From an uncultured Lachnospiraceae bacterium (lineage in GTDB: Bacteria > Bacillota > Clostridia > Lachnospirales > Lachnospiraceae): a stretch of DNA of 64,000 bases. The stretch is from NCBI GenBank assembly GCA_900548905.1, contig URMK01000029.1, positions 1 through 64,000 of the forward strand. The letters are read 5' to 3'. How positions within the stretch are numbered: the first letter of the stretch is position 1; every line of letters begins with the position of its first letter. Below the pieces are notes generated by a model, which had not been told where the DNA came from, did no database searches, and worked only from the letters and a program-made list of their open reading frames with translations. The translations under genes and the position numbers were made by a program. Positions 30,841 through 39,084 of the stretch are shown in pieces.

Positions 30841-31545
30841 ATGGGACAAGGCAGAATATTATTGGTGGAAGATGACGGGAGCCTGATAGACGGTTTGGAG
30901 TATTCTCTGAAAAAAGAAGGGTTTACGGTGGATATTGCCCGGAGTGTGGAGGATTTCATGCAGATTTATGAAGAGGGAAGATATGCGCTGCTTATGCTGG
31001 ATGTGACGCTTCCGGACGGAAACGGATTTGAAATATGTGAAAAGGTGCGGGCGGAATCGGAAGTACCAATTTTGTTCCTAACCGCTGCGGATGAGGAATT
31101 CAATGTGGTGAGAGGGCTGGATATGGGAGGGGATGATTATGTATCCAAGCCCTTCCGGCTGAATGAGCTTCTATCCCGGATTCATTCTCTTTTGCGCAGG
31201 GCGGGGAAGAAGGGGGTAAAAGAAGAGAAAGAGGAGGGGAAGCTTATATCCGGGAAGGTATCGGTGGATCTGCATGCGAACAGAGCCTGGCTGGAAGAAC
31301 AGCCTCTGGAGCTTACGGCACAGGAGTATAGGCTGCTTTGTCTGTTTCTTTTGAATCAGGGAGTTATCCTTACAAGAGAACAGATTCTTGACCGGCTGTG
31401 GGACGGAAACGGGGATTTTGTGGATGATAATACACTTTCTGTGTATATCAGGAGGCTGCGCAGTAAAATAGAAGAGGATCCTTCTTCCCCTGTCCATCTG
31501 GTTACAGTGCGGGGGCTGGGATATCAATGGAAGGAAACCATGTGA
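30841..31545 (+). CDS. OmpR family response regulator
   Basis: This 234-residue regulator has an N-terminal receiver domain (LLVEDDG, phosphoacceptor D54 in LMLDVTLPDG, conserved Lys in VSKPFRL at about 104). A C-terminal winged helix follows (LELTAQEYRLLCLFLLNQG, LSVYIRRLRSKIEED, VRGLGYQW). It pairs with the histidine kinase encoded immediately downstream. A TTACA-GAAC-TGTAA site before the nearby ABC transporter matches the consensus of BceR-type regulators, suggesting that operon as its target. Confidence 0.93.
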   Translation: MGQGRILLVEDDGSLIDGLEYSLKKEGFTVDIARSVEDFMQIYEEGRYALLMLDVTLPDGNGFEICEKVRAESEVPILFLTAADEEFNVVRGLDMGGDDYVSKPFRLNELLSRIHSLLRRAGKKGVKEEKEEGKLISGKVSVDLHANRAWLEEQPLELTAQEYRLLCLFLLNQGVILTREQILDRLWDGNGDFVDDNTLSVYIRRLRSKIEEDPSSPVHLVTVRGLGYQWKETM

Positions 31546-31565
31546 GGCCGGGGAGGGATTCAGGG

Positions 31566-32810
31566 ATGGAAAGCCTGTATAAGGATCGGGATGTTCGTAA
31601 GTTTTTGGGCGGAAGCGGCATATTGGTTCTCTGTATGATAATCGCCGGAGGGCTTCTTTATTTTATGCACATGGAGGATGTTAAAAAACTGTATCTGCAG
31701 CAGCAGGCGGAGGCCGCGGGGGCAATGCTGCAGGCCGGGATGGAGCCTGAACAGGTCGCGCGGGTGCTGGGCGGCGATATCCAGCCGGAAATGGCGGAGG
31801 AAGGAAAGCAGCTGATGCGCAGCGCGGGTTATGAAGAACCCATATCCATACGGCTGGTGCCTCCTTTGAAACGGCTGGGGCTATGGTGGGGAACCTGGTT
31901 TTTCCTGTATATAGCCGTTATGAGTGTGGGGGCGGCAGGGATTGCCGGACGGCTTCTCGCAGGAACGCACAGGAAGCTGTACCGGATGGAACAAAGCGTA
32001 AAGCATTTCATGGAAGGGGATTTTGCGCAGCGTATCCCTGCGGAGGAGGAAGGGGATTTTGCCCTCCTTTCGGCGGCGGTGAATGAAATGGCCTCTTCCC
32101 TGAATTCCCATAAGGAAGCGCAGAAAAAGGCAAAAGAATTTCTGAAGGATACCATAACCAATATATCCCATCAGCTGAAAACACCGCTTGCCGCACTGTT
32201 TATGTATCAGGAAATTATACAGCAGGAAACGGGAGAAGAGGAGACGGTGAAGAAATTTGCTGCAAAATCCGTGACGGCCCTGGAACGGATGCAGACACTG
32301 GTGCTCAACCTGTTAAAAATAGCCCGTCTGGATGCGGATATGATCGTTTTCCGCAGACAGGAGGTGAAGGTGGGGGCGCTAATGGAGGATATCCGTGCCG
32401 AACTGGAAACGAGAGCGGAGAAGGAAAGAAAGGAAATCCTGCTGACCGGCGATGCAGACAGCCCTATGGTATGTGACCGGGACTGGATGCAGGAGGCCGT
32501 ATCCAATCTGGTGAAGAATGCATTGGATCATACGAAGGAGGGCGGGAGGGTGGAAATCGCCTGGGAAAACACCGGCGTTGGCGTACGGATACAGGTAACG
32601 GATAATGGAAGCGGCATCCATCCCGAGGACCTGTATTCCATATTCCGGCGCTTTTACCGAAGCCGCATTTCCAATGACCGGGAGGGAGAGGGGTTGGGAC
32701 TGCCGCTGACAAAGGCGATTGTGGAAGGACATGGCGGTACCATCGGCGTGGACAGTATTTTGGGGCAGGGGGCGGCATTCACGGTTTTTCTGCCTTATGA
32801 ACCGGTGTAG
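31566..32810 (+). CDS. Membrane sensor histidine kinase
   Basis: This 414-residue kinase has TM1 at about 14-34, an extracytoplasmic loop of about 70 residues, TM2 at about 107-130, a HAMP-like linker, and a HisKA domain with H202 in NISHQLKTPL. The ATPase domain has N box NALDHT, G1 DNGSGI and G2 GEGLGLPL. The larger loop differs from BceS-type intramembrane sensors, which have almost no external part. ATG 31566 after GGGGAGGG is preferred over 31527, which overlaps the regulator gene. It should phosphorylate the upstream OmpR-type regulator. Confidence 0.92.
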   Translation: MESLYKDRDVRKFLGGSGILVLCMIIAGGLLYFMHMEDVKKLYLQQQAEAAGAMLQAGMEPEQVARVLGGDIQPEMAEEGKQLMRSAGYEEPISIRLVPPLKRLGLWWGTWFFLYIAVMSVGAAGIAGRLLAGTHRKLYRMEQSVKHFMEGDFAQRIPAEEEGDFALLSAAVNEMASSLNSHKEAQKKAKEFLKDTITNISHQLKTPLAALFMYQEIIQQETGEEETVKKFAAKSVTALERMQTLVLNLLKIARLDADMIVFRRQEVKVGALMEDIRAELETRAEKERKEILLTGDADSPMVCDRDWMQEAVSNLVKNALDHTKEGGRVEIAWENTGVGVRIQVTDNGSGIHPEDLYSIFRRFYRSRISNDREGEGLGLPLTKAIVEGHGGTIGVDSILGQGAAFTVFLPYEPV

Positions 32811-32840
32811 TACGGGTATGTAAGGAACCGGTCCGGAAGC

Positions 32841-32854
32841 TTACAGAACTGTAA
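32841..32854. promoter_or_regulatory. BceR-like operator upstream of ABC transporter operon
   Basis: TTACA-GAAC-TGTAA fits the TNACA-N4-TGTAA consensus known for BceR-type response regulators. A TATACT -10 at 32888-32893 has no good -35, as in activator-dependent promoters, and the site would centre near -52. AAGCTTAC/GTAAGCTT arms around it (32837-32880) also form a hairpin. Confidence 0.6.
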
Positions 32855-32998
32855 GGTGACAGACATGTGGGAGTAAGCTTTTTCCGATATACTTACTTTC
32901 GTAGAAGAAATGCAGGCCTGTGTTTCCCTGCTTCATACATCCCGCGGGATAAAAGGGAGGGGAACGGGCGGCTATAGCAAGCGGAAAGGAAGTATATC

Positions 32999-33694
32999 AT
33001 GGAAATATTAAAGGTGGATAATCTGAGTAAAACATATGGCTCCGGGGACGCCAGGGTAGAGGCGCTTAAGACGGTTTCCTTCACGATGGAAAAAGGAGAA
33101 TTCGCGGCAGTGGTGGGGGAATCCGGTTCGGGGAAAAGTACCCTGCTAAACCTGGTGGGGGGCCTGGATACGCCGGGGGCGGGCAGAGTGCTGCTGGACG
33201 GTAAAGATCTGTTTGCAATGAAGGAGAAGGAACGAACAGTGTTCCGAAGAAGAAATATAGGGTTTATTTTCCAGGGGTTTCACCTGATTCCCGAGCTGAC
33301 GGTGGAGCAGAATCTGCTCTTTCCTGTTTTGCTGGATTATAAAAAACCGGATATGACATATGTAGAAGAGCTGCTGGGAAGCCTGGGGCTGAAGGAACGC
33401 AGAACCCACCTGCCCAGCCAGCTGTCCGGAGGGCAGCAGCAGAGAGTGGCTATCGGCCGGGCGCTGATGAATCATCCGGCCCTGATACTGGCGGATGAGC
33501 CTACGGGAAACCTGGATTCCAAAACGAGCAGGGAGGTCATTTCCCTGCTTCACGGAATGTCCCGTAAATACCGCCAAAGCGTATTGATGATTACCCATAA
33601 TATGAATATTGCGGCGGATGCGGACCGGGTATTCCGGGTGACGGACGGCTGCCTTACGGAAGTGAATTCCGGAAAGGAGGGCGGTGATGAATAG
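32999..33694 (+). CDS. ABC transporter ATP-binding protein (MacB/LolD/BceA type)
   Basis: This 231-residue ATPase has Walker A GESGSGKST at about 40, Q-loop FIFQGFHLIPELT, signature LSGGQQQR, Walker B LILADEPTGNLDS and switch His in MITHN. The LADEPTGNLDS sequence is typical of the mechanotransmission (MacB/LolD/BceA) class, which works with FtsX-fold permeases. It overlaps the permease gene by eight bases. The pair probably extrudes or releases peptides or lipids rather than importing nutrients. Confidence 0.94.
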   Translation: MEILKVDNLSKTYGSGDARVEALKTVSFTMEKGEFAAVVGESGSGKSTLLNLVGGLDTPGAGRVLLDGKDLFAMKEKERTVFRRRNIGFIFQGFHLIPELTVEQNLLFPVLLDYKKPDMTYVEELLGSLGLKERRTHLPSQLSGGQQQRVAIGRALMNHPALILADEPTGNLDSKTSREVISLLHGMSRKYRQSVLMITHNMNIAADADRVFRVTDGCLTEVNSGKEGGDE

Positions 33695-36026
33695 TTATCT
33701 GGATTTGGTAAAAGAGTATGCCAAAAGGCATAAGAGCAAAAACCGTATGAGCCTGGTGGTAATTCTTCTGGCAGTAGCCCTGGTCGCCGCTATTTTCGGT
33801 ATGGCGGATATGGAACTGCAGACCCAGCAGATCAGTATGAAAAAACAGTACGGCAACTGGCACATTTCCGTCCGGGATATAACCGGGGAGCAGGCGGAGC
33901 TGCTGGCGCTGCGCCCTCAGGCCGCTTTGAGCGGATGGGTGGGGAGCACGGGGGGAGAGGCGGGTTATCTTCTGGATGGAAAAGCCGCCAACATTATGGG
34001 GGCGCAGGAACCCGTTGCCGGGGCACTTGGGATCCAGCTGATGGAAGGAAACTACCCGCTGAGGGACGGGGAAGCACTGCTTACCGTCACGATGGCCCGT
34101 ACATTGGGAATCGCGGTTGGCGACGGTGTGGAAGTGACAGGACCGGACGGACGCGTGATCCCTCTGACGATTACGGCCCTTGCGGAGGATACTGCCGCTG
34201 TGCTGAAATCAGATCAAGCGGGTATTGTTATGACAACCCATGGATTTTACAATACCTTCCCGCCGGAGGATTATGCAGATCGTTTTTATATGCAGTTTAA
34301 GCCATTTACCGATATCCAGGGGGAAAAAGAGAAGATAGAGGAAAGCCTTGGGATTTCCCCGGAGCAAATTCAGGATAACAGCTATCTGCTGGCAGCTATG
34401 GGACAGAGCGGAGATCCCTACTTTATGGCAATGTACGGAACCGCAGCCATACTTTTCCTCTTCGTGCTTATCGCTGCGATCCTTATGATCAGCAGCAGCT
34501 TCCAGACCGGTGTGTCGGAAAGAATCCGCTTTTTCGGGATGCTGCGCTGTCTGGGAGCTTCCCGCAGGCAAATCAGGCGGTTTGTCATCCGGGAAGGGCT
34601 CAATTATTGTAAAAAAGCAATCCCTGCCGGTCTGGCCGCCGGCATCCTGGTCATATGGGGACTGTGCGGTTTGCTGCGGGGCCTGAATCCGGAATATTTT
34701 GCAGATATGCCCGTATTCGGCATAAGCATTCCCGGTATTGCGGCGGGGGCGGCAGTAGGGCTTGTATCCTGCCTTCTCGCTTCCCTGTCACCGGCTAAAA
34801 AGGCGGCGGCTGTTTCTCCGCTCACGGCGGTAAGCGGCAATGCGGAAAATAATATAAAAATCAAAAACACCCGCCTGTCAGGCGGTAAAATTGACGGGAC
34901 CCTGGGAATTTACCATGCGCTGGAAAACCGGAAAAACCTGATTCTGATGGTGGCGTCCTTTGCGTTCAGCATCCTTATGTTTATGAGTTTTTCCGGACTT
35001 ATAGATTTTGTGAAGCATGCCATACGCCCTCTGCAGCCCTGGTCCCCGGATATTTCACTGGTAAGCCCGGATAACAGCGGTTCCATTGACAGCGGGATGT
35101 ATGAAAAACTGCAGCAGCTGAAGGGAGCGGATAAAGTTTACGGACGTATGTTTGACTATGCCCTTCCCTTCAGCAGGAGCGGCGGGGAAGAACAGGAAAC
35201 CGCTTACCTGATATCCTATGAACAGTACCAGTTCGGGTGGGCGGAGGATGCCCTTCTGGATGGCAGCATAGAAGCGGCGGTGAAGGAGACCGGTAAGGTA
35301 TTGGCCGTCAGCCGCGATGACAGCCCATGGCAGGTGGGGGAAACGCTTTCCCTGTATCCGGAAGGCACGGGCGGGCAGGCGGAAATTGCGGGCATTTTGG
35401 GCAGCAGCCCTTTTGACAGCGCTAACGGAGAGCAGATCCTGATTTGTTCGGAAGAAACCTTTCGTGCGATAACCGGAAAGAACGGCTATACCATTGTGGA
35501 TGTCCAGCTGAAAAGGCAGGGGGGAGAGGATGCGGCATTACAGCTGCGGGATTTGGCCCTGGAGCAGGGGCTTACCTTATCCGATTCCAGAAAGGATAAA
35601 GAAGAAACCAGGGCAATACTTTTTTCCTTTTCCGTATTTGTCTATGGTTTCCTGGCAGTGATCCTGCTGATATCGGTCCTGCATATTATTAATAACATTC
35701 ATATGAGCATAACAAAGAGGATGAACCAGTGCGGAGTGATGCGGGCCATCGGGATGGAGGGAAAGCAGCTTCTTTGTATGGTGAGGGCGGAAGCTTTTGT
35801 TTATGCTATCTTGGGGGCGGCTTTGGGAATCCTTATGGGGCTGCCTGCCCACCGCTTTGTATACGGACAGCTGATAACCTCCCGCTGGGGGACGTCCTGG
35901 CGGTTTCCCATGGGGCAGCTCGTGGTTATAGTGGGAGTCACCTTTGCAGCCACATTGCTTGCGGTAAGGAGGCCTGCACGGAAAATAAGGGATATGGATA
36001 TCGTGGATACCATTCATGCATTATAA
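33687..36026 (+). CDS. FtsX-like ABC permease with two extracytoplasmic domains
   Basis: This 779-residue membrane protein has TM1 at about 24-44, an external domain of about 200 residues, then a group of three helices with the conserved cytoplasmic stretch SERIRFFGMLRCLGASRRQI. After a linker a second unit repeats the plan: a helix at about 425-445, an external domain to about 640, then three more helices with a QCGVMRAIGMEGKQL segment. Such duplicated FtsX permeases partner with MacB-like ATPases. The regulator gene and BceR-like site upstream favour a role in antimicrobial peptide or envelope-stress response (inference). Confidence 0.88.
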   Translation: MNSYLDLVKEYAKRHKSKNRMSLVVILLAVALVAAIFGMADMELQTQQISMKKQYGNWHISVRDITGEQAELLALRPQAALSGWVGSTGGEAGYLLDGKAANIMGAQEPVAGALGIQLMEGNYPLRDGEALLTVTMARTLGIAVGDGVEVTGPDGRVIPLTITALAEDTAAVLKSDQAGIVMTTHGFYNTFPPEDYADRFYMQFKPFTDIQGEKEKIEESLGISPEQIQDNSYLLAAMGQSGDPYFMAMYGTAAILFLFVLIAAILMISSSFQTGVSERIRFFGMLRCLGASRRQIRRFVIREGLNYCKKAIPAGLAAGILVIWGLCGLLRGLNPEYFADMPVFGISIPGIAAGAAVGLVSCLLASLSPAKKAAAVSPLTAVSGNAENNIKIKNTRLSGGKIDGTLGIYHALENRKNLILMVASFAFSILMFMSFSGLIDFVKHAIRPLQPWSPDISLVSPDNSGSIDSGMYEKLQQLKGADKVYGRMFDYALPFSRSGGEEQETAYLISYEQYQFGWAEDALLDGSIEAAVKETGKVLAVSRDDSPWQVGETLSLYPEGTGGQAEIAGILGSSPFDSANGEQILICSEETFRAITGKNGYTIVDVQLKRQGGEDAALQLRDLALEQGLTLSDSRKDKEETRAILFSFSVFVYGFLAVILLISVLHIINNIHMSITKRMNQCGVMRAIGMEGKQLLCMVRAEAFVYAILGAALGILMGLPAHRFVYGQLITSRWGTSWRFPMGQLVVIVGVTFAATLLAVRRPARKIRDMDIVDTIHAL

Positions 36027-36061
36027 AGGGATATGGTCCTGAAGGGCGCTCTTAAAAAAGA

Positions 36062-36315
36062 CTGAAACTTCACAGGCGCCAAATGGCTCTGCGCCCGCTG
36101 CCTGCATGGCCCCCCGGAACAGAAAAGGAATTTTCACAGATGCCTTTCAGACTATGGAGATGAGACCGATCAAGTGTGTCAGCCTCACCTGACACGCTTG
36201 ATGCCCTCGGGCTCATTGGAATGTCCGGTCTGATGGATCTGCGAAAATCCTTTTCTGTTCCGGGGGGCCATGCAGGCAGCGGGCGCAGAGTCATTTGGCG
36301 TCTGCGAAGTTTCAG
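36062..36315. repeat. Giant imperfect palindrome B with conserved core
   Basis: The arms at 36062-36144 and 36234-36315 are near-perfect reverse complements of about 82 bp, with differences mostly G-U compatible. They start CTGAAACTTC and end GAAGTTTCAG. The core (about 36147-36233) has AGACTATGGAGATGAGACC on the left and GGCTCATTGGAATG then CCGGTCTGA on the right. Between them lies a second hairpin (ATCAAGTGTGTCAG with CTGACACGCTTGAT). The core matches palindrome A at 4976-5212, but the arm sequences do not. It lies 35 bases after an ABC permease gene. Confidence 0.9.
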
Positions 36316-36357
36316 AAAAAAAGTAAAGAAAATGATATAAATCAATGTATTTTTGCA

Positions 36358-36386
36358 TTGTACCTTTCGCCGGATTCTTTTATGAT
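36358..36386 (+). promoter_or_regulatory. Promoter of ADP-ribosylglycohydrolase gene
   Basis: TTGTAC (36358-36363) and TATGAT (36381-36386) have a 17-base spacer and stand about 35 bases before the start codon. Confidence 0.6.
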
Positions 36387-36421
36387 GAAAGAAAGACTGA
36401 ACGCAATGGGGAGGAAGGACT

Positions 36422-37777
36422 ATGCTGAAAGATAAAATGCTGTGGATGAAAGACAGTGCAAATATCCGGGATGAGATCCGGCAATGTACGGACGAGGGGA
36501 GGGAGATTACACGACTCCTTCCCCGGGCGGAGGAAATCCGGAATATGGAAGAGGGGCCGGAAAAGGAAAGGTGTGCCAGGCAGCTTCTGGAAGATATGGA
36601 AAACAGTCCGGTGGCAGCGGATTTCCCTTTTGATGAGCCGGAAGCGTGGGAGAAAATCGTGCTGGCCTGTGAGGGGAAAGGAATACAGACCCGGATTCCG
36701 GAAGCGGAGCTGGAGGATCGGATCCGGGGGGCATGGACAGGACGTGCCTCCGGCTGTCTTCTGGGTGTTCCGGTGGAAGGCTGGAGCCGGGACAAAATCC
36801 GGGGATATCTGGAGGAAAGCGGACAGTATCCGCCGGACGGCTATATCCGATCCGATGTGGATCCCGCTGTCAGGGAGAAATACGGTGTAAAGGATGTGGA
36901 CGAAGGCACCGCTTATGATCGGCAGAATATCTGCTGGATCAATAATATGGATACCTATCCCGTAGATGATGATATGAACTATACGGTTTTGTCCCTTCGC
37001 GTTCTGGAACGCAGCGGGGGTGACTTTACTTCGGAGGATGTGGCACAGTCCTGGTTGTTCGGCCTGCCCGCCTTCCATACCTGTACGGCGGAACGGGTTG
37101 CCTACAGGAACCTGATGCATGGGATTCTTCCCCCGGAATCCGGCCGTCTTGCCAACCCCTTCCGGGAGTGGATCGGGGCGCAGATCCGGGTGGATTTCTA
37201 CGGATATATAGCCGCAGGAAATCCTGCGCTTGCCGCGCAGATGGCATGGCGGGATGCGGTGGTGGCCCAGTCCAAAAACGGGGTATATGCCGCTATGTAT
37301 ATTGCGGCGCTCATCGCGGCCGCCGCCGTATTACCCGAACCCTCCGGCTGGGTGGAAGAGGCTATGAAGCAGATCCCCTGCGGCTGCAGGCTGTATTGCG
37401 CGCTGAAGGAGCTTCTGGATTCCCGGAAGAAAGGCGGCTCCTGGGAGGAATTGCTGGAAGCGATCCATGGGAAATATAAGGAAGCCGATTCCTTTGACTG
37501 GTGTCTGGCTATTCCCAATGCCCTGATCGTTACGGCCTGTGTACTATGCTTTGGTACGGATTACAGCCAGGCGGTTATCCATGCGGTTCTGGCAGGGTTT
37601 GATACGGACTGCAACGGCGCGACGGTGGGTTCCGTGGTGGGAATTGCACGCGGATACAAAGCGATAGACAGCAGATGGACGGCACCCGTCCGGCAGATCA
37701 TCTGCTCCAGTGTTAACAGCTATACCAGGATGTCGGTGGAGGAGATCACGGAAAGAACGATAGCGTTGATGAAATAA
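36422..37777 (+). CDS. ADP-ribosylglycohydrolase family protein
   Basis: This 451-residue protein has the DraG/ARH fold: GAWTGRASGCLLGVPVEGW at about 104-122, metal-binding DDDMNYT at about 188, and the closing FDTDCNGATVGSVVG. The paired Asp motifs bind magnesium in the active site. Family members remove ADP-ribose from proteins or nucleic acids, or act on related glycosidic bonds; some sit in sugar clusters. Residues 1-100 form an N-terminal helical extension absent from the minimal family. GGGAGGAAGG precedes the ATG. It is monocistronic between promoter and terminator, with palindrome B upstream. Confidence 0.88.
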   Translation: MLKDKMLWMKDSANIRDEIRQCTDEGREITRLLPRAEEIRNMEEGPEKERCARQLLEDMENSPVAADFPFDEPEAWEKIVLACEGKGIQTRIPEAELEDRIRGAWTGRASGCLLGVPVEGWSRDKIRGYLEESGQYPPDGYIRSDVDPAVREKYGVKDVDEGTAYDRQNICWINNMDTYPVDDDMNYTVLSLRVLERSGGDFTSEDVAQSWLFGLPAFHTCTAERVAYRNLMHGILPPESGRLANPFREWIGAQIRVDFYGYIAAGNPALAAQMAWRDAVVAQSKNGVYAAMYIAALIAAAAVLPEPSGWVEEAMKQIPCGCRLYCALKELLDSRKKGGSWEELLEAIHGKYKEADSFDWCLAIPNALIVTACVLCFGTDYSQAVIHAVLAGFDTDCNGATVGSVVGIARGYKAIDSRWTAPVRQIICSSVNSYTRMSVEEITERTIALMK

Positions 37778-37795
37778 AGGTAAGGCGGACGGCAG

Positions 37796-37849
37796 CAGGC
37801 GGCGGCTTTGGTCAGGATACCCATCCGGATCGAAGGTGCCGCCTGTTTT
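37796..37849 (+). terminator. Intrinsic terminator
   Basis: CAGGCGGC pairs with GCCGCCTG across a long loop that has its own GGAT/ATCC pairing, and is followed by TTTT. Confidence 0.7.
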
Positions 37850-37910
37850 ATGGATCCGTCGCGGCCATTCCTATCCTACCTGTGCCCTTATGGCAACAAT
37901 AGATAGTGTA

Positions 37911-37973
37911 TTGACAAATCCGATAATTGAATATAAACTAGTTATATAAAATTGTTATATAACTAGTTTATAT
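37911..37973 (+). promoter_or_regulatory. Promoter and 43 bp perfect-palindrome operator of TetR-flavodoxin operon
   Basis: TTGACA is at 37911-37916. The operator has 19-base arms ATATAAACTAGTTATATAA (37931-37949) and its exact reverse complement (37955-37973) separated by AATTG. Each arm is centred on ACTAGT, so two TetR dimers could bind side by side. A TATAAA -10 at 37932-37937 lies inside the left arm, so binding should block transcription. Confidence 0.75.
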
Positions 37974-38003
37974 AAATGAGATAATAAGACAGGAGGGAGT
38001 TTT

Positions 38004-38573
38004 GTGCCAAAGCAAAGAATTACAAAAGAAATGGTGGTGGAGGCCGCTTTTGAAATTGCCCGGAAGGAAGGGGCGGAGAAAGTCATCGTAAAGACCATCG
38101 CGGAAAGGCTGGGCTGCTCGGTACAGCCTATTTACAGCTACTGTTCCAATATGGAGGGGCTGCGGGAGGAGCTGGTGGAGCGTACCCGGCTTTTTATGAA
38201 GGAATATATTGCTGCCCGCCTGGATAAGTCCGATTATTTCTGGAGTATGGGGCAGGCCCAGATACAGTTTGCCAAAGAGGAGCCGAACCTGTTCAAGCTA
38301 TATTTCCTGCGCCGCCGCCAGGACATCGGTTCCCTCCGGGAACTGTATTCCAAAGAAGGCAGTGTGGACATGGGGGATTATCTTGCACAAACCCTGCAAA
38401 TCCGCCCGGAAAAAGCCAGAGAGCTGCATCTTAACATGATTATTTACACGATGGGGATCGCTTCCATTCTTGCCACAACCGGTTCCGACATACCGGAGGA
38501 AGAAATCAGCGATCAGCTGGAAAAGGCATATCATGCCTTTTGCGTACAAAGCAGAGAGGAAAGCAATGAGTAA
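38004..38573 (+). CDS. TetR family transcriptional repressor
   Basis: This 189-residue regulator has an N-terminal HTH: ITKEMVVEAAFEIARKEG, then TIAERLGCSVQPIYSYCSNMEGL, where the recognition helix and YSYC/F motif fit TetR. The C-terminal ligand domain (about 60-189) is not specific. The GTG start has AGGAGGGAG upstream. It overlaps the flavodoxin gene by eight bases and most likely represses this operon through the palindrome at 37931-37973. The ligand is unknown. Confidence 0.92.
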   Translation: MPKQRITKEMVVEAAFEIARKEGAEKVIVKTIAERLGCSVQPIYSYCSNMEGLREELVERTRLFMKEYIAARLDKSDYFWSMGQAQIQFAKEEPNLFKLYFLRRRQDIGSLRELYSKEGSVDMGDYLAQTLQIRPEKARELHLNMIIYTMGIASILATTGSDIPEEEISDQLEKAYHAFCVQSREESNE

Positions 38574-39084
38574 AATAGGAGTAATCTATAAATCGAAAAC
38601 CGGGTTTACCCAAAAATATGCGCAGTGGATTGCGGAAGAAACAGGCTGTGACCTGATTCCGTATGAGCAGCGTGAACAGGCGGATTACAGCCATTATGAT
38701 ACGATCCTGTATGGCGGCGGTGTATATGCGGGCACCATCGGAGGTATCAAATGGTTCCGGAAGAAGCTGCCGGAGCTGTCAGGTAAGAAAATCGGCGTAT
38801 TTGCCACCGGATCCAGGCCGGAACACACACCGGGGCTGGAAAAGGAATGGAAACAGAATTTTACGCCGGAGGAATGGGGGCGTGTTAAGGTTTTCTATAT
38901 GCAGGGCGGGCTGGCCTATGAGAAAATGGGCGCTGCAGATAAGCTGCTGATGTCCATGTTCCGTGGGATGATGAAGAAAAAGGAAGGGGAGGACAGTGAA
39001 ATGTACCGCGCTATCAGCCAATCGTATGATATTTCCTCCCGGGAATCGCTGAAGGGGCTGCTGGAATGGCTGGATAATGACTGA
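38566..39084 (+). CDS. Flavodoxin domain protein
   Basis: This 172-residue FMN-binding protein begins IGVIYKSKTGFTQKYAQWIA, the phosphate-binding loop in flavodoxin form. It continues with YDTILYGGGVYAGTIGGIKWF (an HemG-like 60s loop) and KKIGVFATGSRP. It resembles the flavodoxin domain of protoporphyrinogen oxidase-like or menaquinone-dependent proteins, but a heme role is not implied because Lachnospiraceae often lack that pathway. It is co-transcribed with TetR, so it likely responds to a toxic quinone-like or electrophilic compound (inference). Confidence 0.88.
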   Translation: MSKIGVIYKSKTGFTQKYAQWIAEETGCDLIPYEQREQADYSHYDTILYGGGVYAGTIGGIKWFRKKLPELSGKKIGVFATGSRPEHTPGLEKEWKQNFTPEEWGRVKVFYMQGGLAYEKMGAADKLLMSMFRGMMKKKEGEDSEMYRAISQSYDISSRESLKGLLEWLDND

